In this document: piece after piece, positions 57,897-64,000 of the stretch
Layout of the letters: each line of letters opens with the position of its first letter
Position numbering within the stretch: the stretch's first letter is position 1
DNA from: Capsicum annuum
Taxonomy: Eukaryota; Streptophyta; Magnoliopsida; Solanales; Solanaceae
Length of the DNA: 64,000 nucleotides
Reading direction: 5' to 3'
Assembly (NCBI RefSeq): GCF_002878395.1
Contig: NC_061112.1
Location: 43,543,069-43,607,068, forward strand
The notes under the pieces: model-generated
Database searches by the model: none
What the model was told of the DNA's origin: nothing
Seen by the model: the letters and a program-made list of their open reading frames with translations, nothing else
Translations under genes and position numbers: made by a program

Positions 57897-60800
57897 AGGG
57901 GCGGACCTACATTAACTATTGTGGTGCCCCGACACCTATTTAACTCAACTCAACTCAAACTTGGTATAATCACATAAAAAATATATCAAATAGGTATAAA
58001 AGATAAAAAAAAAAGCACCCACTGAATCAATAACATGTTTGAGTGCACTGGAACTAAGTTGAATCTTAAAGATCCACACGCAGAAGTGGCGCTGTGGTTC
58101 AAACCTAATTGAAATTTTTTTTTTCTATTTTTAAAGTTTTTTTAAACTAAAATTAGTGCTCCGACGGCGTGTAACATTTTAGTTTCGCTTTTTTGCACAT
58201 GCCAAGTGTATTTTCTTGGATTGACTTTTCAGTTTTTGTTTTATTATTATTAATTTACTTTTTGTACTTTTTCTATTTTTGACAAATATTAAAAGAAAGC
58301 GTAAGTGTTCCACTTCAATCAAATATTAAACCCTTATCCCAAAAAAGGATAAAACCAAGCTCCAAGCATCAAATTTCCATCTTCTTCTTCCATTCTTTTC
58401 AATTTTATTTTATTTATTAATTTCAAAATACAAGTGTATTAATTTTCTTTATAGTTAATTTAAATTAACGTTTTGTTTTGATTTGTTCTATTATATCGCT
58501 CTATTGCTTACACATTATAAGTTAAGGACTTAATTTTTTTACCAATATTTTATAGTTTATTTTGATTATTATAATAGTCTCATATATGAATTTATTGACT
58601 ATTATAGTATTGGAGTTTTTCTACTTTCAGTTAATGAGTTTAACTACTCAAGTTTAGCTATAATTTAATTTTGTTTCATTATTGAATGAGTTTGAAAAAT
58701 AATTCAATGGTATCAGTTGTAAATCAAGTAAAAGTATGCGAAAAACTTCTTTAAAATAAGTTTTTGTAGTTGATACATAATTTATTTTTGCTTTTTTATT
58801 TTTAAATTTGATAATAATTTTTCCGGAGTATTAATTGAATCTTATTTTGCAGGAATTATTATAAATCTATGTAAATTCGGATGGATAAATTTGTCATTAG
58901 ATCAAAAAAGGACAATCAAGCTCTTGTACTACTATTTCATGCATTACTTCAGCCACACATTCAAAAGTTCAAAGAGATACAACTTCTTCAAATAATAAGT
59001 TAAAAATTTGAAATTCGATCCATAAAAAGAAAACCTATAGCAGAATATGATCCTAATATATGAGATGAAGTTAGAAGATATTTTATTCAAAAATGGGCCT
59101 TGTTAGCCTAAGAATCACACTTTTTCAAAAACTCAATTTGGGAAGAAGAAAATAACAATGTATAAGTTTCATCTAGTTGGTTCAAGGGTCAATATTACAG
59201 TTGAATTCGACATGTAACTCATATTGGAGAGGTTAATAGCATTCACAAAAAGTGTTTAAACATGATGACTGATTTGATGAATCGATCAAAATCTATTCAT
59301 TCAATTAACGTGGCATGATTTTTTTTTGGGACTGAGATTGTCTTTTTACGGTCATAATGAAAGTGTATCATCTACACATAGAGCTATATTTCTAAAAAAA
59401 ATTCAATGGTATGATAACATTGAAAAGGATGTTGGAAGAATTATTTTAGAAAATTCTCCAAAAAATAAAATAATGTGTTGTCCAAAAATTCAAAAAAAAA
59501 TTGTTGATGCTTGTGCAAAAGAAAAATCCAAAGCTATTAAGAAAGATTTAGATGGTGATTATTTTAGGTTATTAGTTAATTAGTCAAAAGATGTATCACA
59601 TAAGGAGAAAATGACCCTTGTTCTACGATATGTTGACGAAAAAGGTAAAGTGATAGAGCTATTTGTTGGTGTTGTCCATGTTAGTGATACATATGCATGG
59701 TTATTGAAGGAGTCAATCTACTCTTTTCTTTCATATCAGTCATTAAGTCGGTCTCGAACATGTGGACACAATTGCTATGGTGATAGTAACATTCAAGGAG
59801 AACTAAATGATCTTAAGAGTTTACTTTTGCATGATACTCTATTTGCATATTCTACATATTGTTTTGCTCACCAATTGTAGTTGACACTTATGACTCTTAT
59901 GAAGAAGAATCCAGATAGGATGATTTTTTTTGTTTATTTACTAGTGTGTTGAATATTGTTGGGGCATCTTATATGTGCAAGAATTTGCTATGACAAAATC
60001 AAACTGCAAAGTTAGAGGATTTGCTCATTTCTGGTGAAATTCACATAGGACAGGGTCTAAATCAAGAACACGAGCTTTAACGACCATCTGATACTCAATA
60101 GGGTTCACACTATAAGACATTATAGAGCTTTATTTACATATATTTCCATCAATTTTTTATGTTCTTGGATTTTCTTCACGTGAGTGCCTAAACTATCTTG
60201 ATAGGATTAATGTTGAAAGTCTTGAGAATATGATTAAGGGGTTTGATTTTACATTTATGCTACACTTGATATTAAAATTTCTAATGATAAAAATTTATTT
60301 GAACTCAAGATGGATCAAGATATTGTCGATGCTCTGGGACTACTCAATATTGTAAAGCAAGAACTTTAAAGGATAAGGGATAGTGGATGAAAATCAGTAC
60401 TGGATAATGTCTTTTCTTTTTATGACAAATATGAGATAGTGATCCCGAAATGTATGCTCACTATATTCCTAGTAAGTCAACGCGTAAAGCTCTTAATGTT
60501 ACATAATCTCATCATTTTTCTATTGAAATATTTTATGTTTTTTATTGATTTGCTGCTTTAGGAGCTTAATAATCATTTTCATGTTGGGAGTACTAATTTA
60601 ATTCTTGGATTGACTTGTTTACATCCAGTTAAGTCAATTAATAATTTTAATAAGAAAAAAATAATAAATTGGTTGAATATTATTCGAATGAGTTTGATAG
60701 CATCAACCTTCGATATTTGAGTTGTCAACTTGATAATTTCATAGCATATGTTCGAGGTTATGATAAAAGATTTTTCAATATAAAGGGAATTATTGATCTT

Positions 60801-61296
60801 TCTAATGTATTGATAGACTCAAAATTTCATCAGACTTTGCCTCTTGTTTATTTGTGTATAAAGTTGACTCTCATTCATTCAATTGCTATTACTTTTATGG
60901 AACGAATTTTCTCTTTCATGAACTACATAAAAAATGAACTCTGCAAGAACATGAATGATGAAATTTTAAATGGTTGTTTAGTTTGCTATGTATAATTTAA
61001 GTATTTTCAATTGTAAGTAATGATGCTATTATTCATTATTTTCAAAATATGAAAAGTCGTCGAGCATATTTGTGATTTGTGTCCTATGATTAGAAGTCTT
61101 TATTTTGTTTCATACTTGTGACCAAAAGTATTTTTTTGTATAAAACTTGGGATTGAAAGCCTCTTTTGGTAGATTAATTTTAATTTTATTTAAAAATTGT
61201 ATTTAAATAATTATGCTTGTATACTATGTCATCGTTAGCAACTTATGTTATGAAAAATTAAGTATCCACGATCCTTAAATTTTAGATCCACAACTG
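57897..61296 (+). mobile_element. hAT transposon relic, autonomous type
   Basis: A transposase pseudogene (58881-61075) lies between ends that look like inverted repeats: AGGGGCGGACCTACATT at 57897 and, on the minus strand, CAGTTGTGGATCTAAAAT ending at 61296 (about 10 of 16 positions agree). The ends resemble those of MITE 1 and MITE 2. No 8-bp target duplication is left. The long leader (57930-58880) ends in a TTTTGCAG acceptor-like word at 58844-58851, suggesting a 5' UTR intron. Confidence 0.7.
58881..61075 (+). pseudogene. hAT transposase (DUF4371/ZMYM1-like), decayed
   Basis: Starts MDKFVIRSK at 58881. A TTF-type zinc-finger start is visible (RRYFIQKWALL, about 59070-59110). The open pieces 59326-59583 and 59611-59880 hold the DUF4371 part (KIQKKIVDACAKEKSKAI; SKDVSHKEKMTLVLRYVDEK; CFAHQL). 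The hAT C-terminal dimerisation part is at 60669-60995 (TFMERIFSFMNYIKNELC; GCLVCYV), with the tail FQNMKSRRAYL ending at a TGA at 61073-61075. The core Asp word reads CYGDSN where relatives have YDGASN. At least six stops or frame changes. It would have cut and moved the element and possibly the MITEs. Confidence 0.85.
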
Positions 61297-61341
61297 GTCA
61301 CATATTTACTTCATTAAGACATGTTTAGGCATATTATGAGG

Positions 61342-61677
61342 TGTTAAAACATAAGAAATATAAATGCACTTAACGGATTGAAGTCTGAACTATTCAAATT
61401 CAGTATTCCATTAAGTCCAAGTAAATGAGGGTCAAGTCTTAACCTCTATATATTGGTCCTCTCTCCACCTATTAAGGTTATTAAATACTCTATAATGTCC
61501 ACCACTAAAGTGTGTGATAACATAAGATTATGGCAAGGAGATAAAAATTAATTTTCTACTAACGTTCTTTCTACTCCCTATGATGATGTCTTTCACATCA
61601 GGTATTTTTCTATGGTGCATCTCTGTAAGATTATCGTGTTCATGATTCTGATATGCATTAATTTATTAATGTTTACA
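61342..61677 (+). repeat. C4 5' LTR (inferred)
   Basis: TGTTAAAACATAAG...TTAATGTTTACA, 336 bp, ending next to a PBS-like word. TCTATATATTGG at about 61445-61456 could be the TATA box. No second copy is in the window, so the left end is inferred. Confidence 0.55.
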
Positions 61678-61695
61678 TGTGAAATCAGAGCCTAG
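61678..61695 (+). promoter_or_regulatory. C4 primer binding site, decayed
   Basis: TGTGAAATCAGAGCCTAG resembles TGGTATCAGAGCC with changes near its start. It is placed exactly after an ACA end. Confidence 0.6.
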
Positions 61696-62067
61696 ATATT
61701 TGAATTGATAATTTACATCAAAGAAAATATTGTGGTGTATCATTATTGTGTTGTATGTACAATCATGTTTGCGGCATCACTAATTTTCTTTCTAAGTCAA
61801 CATTGTTATGATTTATAATTTAGCAATTAAACATCTGACAATGAATGTGCAACATTATTTTATTTATAAGCTCATTGTTGAAATTATTGAGATTCAAATT
61901 TCTGCACAAGTTTTAAGTTGGACTTTAATCCCATATTATGTAGTAATGGTTCTTGATTTCCATTTAACATTCTTATAATGATTGTTTCATATTCATATCT
62001 TTTAATAACTATAATGGGCCTTATAATATGTAATAAAGAATATCTGTGTGTTAAAGTGATGTCGTTT

Positions 62068-62330
62068 GTTAGTTACCAAAGTGGCAAATCAGATATTCAA
62101 TGTTCACACATAATATTTATGCGTATTTGATGCATGTATTATCTTTCTATAGATTATTAGTCACCAGAGTGTCCAAACTAGAATATTTAAAGTTATTCAC
62201 ATGCATAAATTTTACAAAATGATGTGTCCATTTGTAACATATAGTTTGTTAGTCATCAAAATGGTAAAACTAGTATGATTAAGGAAAAATATTCATAAAT
62301 AAATTGTTGTTTATCCACGAAACTAAAGAA
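62068..62330 (+). repeat. Three tandem leader repeats in C4
   Basis: Diverged units start with GTTAGTTACCAAAGTGGCAAA (62068), TTAGTCACCAGAGTGTCCAAAC (62157) and TTAGTCATCAAAATGGTAAAAC (62249), spaced 88 and 92 bases. Each goes on with an AT-rich half containing CATAAAT-like words. They lie between PBS and gag. Confidence 0.65.
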
Positions 62331-62659
62331 ATTCCTATTATTGAAAATAAATGGATGAACTAACTCTCTCTATTGCTAGAAATTATGGAGTTATCCAAAG
62401 ATGAATCAATTATTCTATCAATAGTGGAGATTATGAGGCAAATTGGTATTCTATAGTCGACATATATTTGTATAGCCAAAGATGTCATATATGTTTGATA
62501 AAAAATATTTACTTTTCTATTAAAATTGAAGAAGTTTTAAAATTATGATCGTGTGTCATAGTATCTTCTCAAAGGAGAATTATGCTATACTTTTATTATT
62601 TTGATGAATTCAATTTGTGAGCATGTATATTTAGTTTGCAGCTATCCTTCTTCATTCGC

Positions 62660-63470
62660 TTACTTCATCTGTTATTGTGTTTAATAGAATGAACTTCTTT
62701 GAATGGTATGAACAAGTTCAGTTCTATTTAGATGTGATGGATCTTGATTTGGCTATGCTAAATTATAAACCTACTACTATTACTGATACTAGCATTGAGT
62801 ATGAAAAGTATTTTCATAAAGCATGGGAAGACTCTAAAAAATTAAGCCTTATGTTCACATTAATGACTATTGCTAACCATATTAAGAGTACTATTCCATA
62901 TATAGGTTAAGAGAGTGAATACCTAATGTTTGCGAAAAACTATTTTTCTTCTTCTGATAAGTCTCTCAGTTGTACATTAATGACTAAAATCATGACCATG
63001 AAGTTTAATGGAGAGCGTAGTATGCAATTATATCATCAAGATGACTAATATTGAAGCAAAACTTTAGGTCATAGGGATGACAGTAGATGAAACCTTCTTG
63101 GTTCAGTTTATTGTGAACTCATTGTTTCCTAAGTGTGGAACTTTCAAAATTAAATATAACACTATTAAGTTTAAGTGAGATATTTATGAATAGTCTAAAA
63201 TGCTCTCTCAGATGAGTCAAAACCTAGAAATAAAAAGTCATTATATTAACATCATGGGCCAAGAAGTTGGTAAAGAACATAAGGTAAGGACCAACAAGTT
63301 CAAAAATAAAAAAGCACTTGCTAAAGTTTCACAGGATACTCATAAGGAACACATGGTAGATGTATGTCATTTCTGTAAAAAAAATAACACTATCAGAAAG
63401 ATGGTTAGAAATGTAAAACTTTGTACAAAAAGAAAGGTACATCTAGTGCTTTTGTATGTTTGAAATTAAA
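62660..63470 (+). pseudogene. C4 gag, decayed
   Basis: Copia gag starts in the MNFFEWYEQVQFYLDVMDLD stretch (open at 62677-62910) and continues in other frames with TLMTKIMTMKFNGE (about 62975-63015), ETFLVQFIVNSLFPK (about 63090-63130) and the Lys-rich tail (63200-63463). The zinc knuckle near 63367-63420 has CHFC but lacks the His and the last Cys. The real start codon is not evident. Confidence 0.78.
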
Positions 63471-64000
63471 TTTAATAGAAGTTTCTAATAATACTTAGGG
63501 CTTAATCCTAGTGCAACTATTCATGTATCCACTATGTTGCAGGAATTATTTAAGATCCAAACTACAAATGTAAATTTAAGCTTAGACATGGATGTTTCAA
63601 TTCATAGATGCATGCTAATTTATGATTCTAGTGTTCTTATTAATGAATTATATAGATTGAAACTCAACAATATTTTTTTTGTGTTCCTTCTTGATATTCA
63701 TCAAAATGTTTGAAGTAAATGTAATACATTGGATTGAAATTTTTCTTAGTTGTGGCACAGACGTTAGGGTCATGTATCCAAAGAAATATTGCAAAGATTG
63801 GTAAAGAATAACATTTTCCAAAATTTGAATTTTTACTTATTGATCTTGATATATATTTGGAATATATTAAGGTAAAGCAAACCAAGCACACCAAGAGAGG
63901 TGCTAAAAAAAGCACTCATCTTAATAAAATCATACCCACTGGTACTTATGGATCTTTTAATGTTTCATCCTTTTATGGAGAAAAATATTTTATCACTACT
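63471..64000 (+). pseudogene. C4 protease and start of integrase, partial
   Basis: Protease is reduced to a NPSATIHVS word at about 63505-63535, where relatives have DSGAT, so the Asp appears lost. The GAG-pre-integrase block is readable near 63750-63800 (LWHRR, GHVSKEILQRLVKN), followed by HTKRGAKKSTH-like bases (63888-63920) and the start of the integrase core near 63950. The minus-strand ORF at 63664-63915 is a shadow of this. Confidence 0.65.

Larger units (their letters stand above)
61342..64000 (+). mobile_element. Ty1/copia element C4, cut by the window end
   Basis: An LTR-like start, PBS-like word, a leader with three repeats, gag, a protease remnant and the GAG-pre-integrase/integrase start are all in copia order on the plus strand. 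The rest lies beyond 64000. Coding blocks carry stops. Confidence 0.78.

Noticed and set aside
60669..60995. A live host gene derived from a hAT transposase (domesticated)
   Set aside because: The rest of the frame upstream has many stops and frame changes, and transposon-like ends are still present, so a dead transposon is the simpler reading.
1..64000. An intact multi-gene system such as a biosynthetic cluster or a resistance gene cluster
   Set aside because: No NB-ARC, kinase, LRR, P450 or other host-gene words were seen on either strand; all recognisable coding text belongs to transposable elements.

Overview
The window is nuclear DNA from a flowering plant, most likely a member of the Solanaceae. 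The best clue is an antisense SINE piece at 2343-2472 with the (TTG)n tail and 3' body of the Solanaceae TS-type SINE. Chromoviral Ty3/gypsy elements with LTRs of 2.4-3 kb, AT-rich spacers and MITEs fit a solanaceous genome. A pericentromeric or otherwise heterochromatic location is an inference. I find no intact host gene, no tRNA or rRNA gene, no CRISPR array and no bacterial or viral genome. Nearly all of the sequence is nested, decayed transposable elements, and every coding region of any length carries stops or frameshifts.

Layout. 1-1600: AT-rich spacer with a diverged direct repeat. 1604-20984: a Ty1/copia element (C1, + strand) split at 5220 by a Ty3/gypsy LTR piece (X, - strand, 5220-6452 and 16499-~18515). 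X is itself split by a second gypsy element (Y, - strand, 6453-16498) with a 5-bp target duplication. Part of Y's left LTR and the 3' end of its pol are replaced by a further LTR-like block (about 7433-9346). C1 resumes at about 18520 with RNase H and a 3' LTR. 21557-25977: a second copia element (C2, Ale/Retrofit-like, LTRs about 174 bp). 25978-38110 or later: a third copia element (C3; LTR and gag only), its LTR carrying a hAT MITE and its 5' leader carrying a complete gypsy element (W, - strand, 26749-36776, TSD TGTTT, both LTRs, PBS, PPT, gag-pol, chromodomain). About 38110-40200: 3' end and LTR of an unassigned element (Q). 40245-56465: a gypsy element (U, + strand) interrupted by a gag-only gypsy derivative (V, + strand, 45768-54285). 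56466-57896: AT-rich spacer. 57897-61296: a decayed autonomous-type hAT transposon. 61342-64000: 5' LTR, leader, gag and start of pol of a fourth copia element (C4), running off the end of the window.

How the parts relate. X, Y, W and V share LTR words and the same priming signals (initiator-tRNA-Met PBS, polypurine tract AAGGGGGAGAT), so they belong to one Tekay/Del-like chromovirus group in both orientations. U is a relative with a different LTR. V keeps gag and both priming sites but has about 2 kb of non-pol sequence where pol should be, so it looks like a non-autonomous derivative that would have depended on relatives such as Y or W. The hAT relic at 57.9-61.3 kb and two MITEs (20985-21225, 26229-26498) share terminal repeats and look like an autonomous/non-autonomous set.

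Limits: boundaries were read by eye. LTR ends, PBS, PPT and TSDs are good to the base where quoted, but domain edges inside pseudogenes are approximate. No similarity search or alignment was run.
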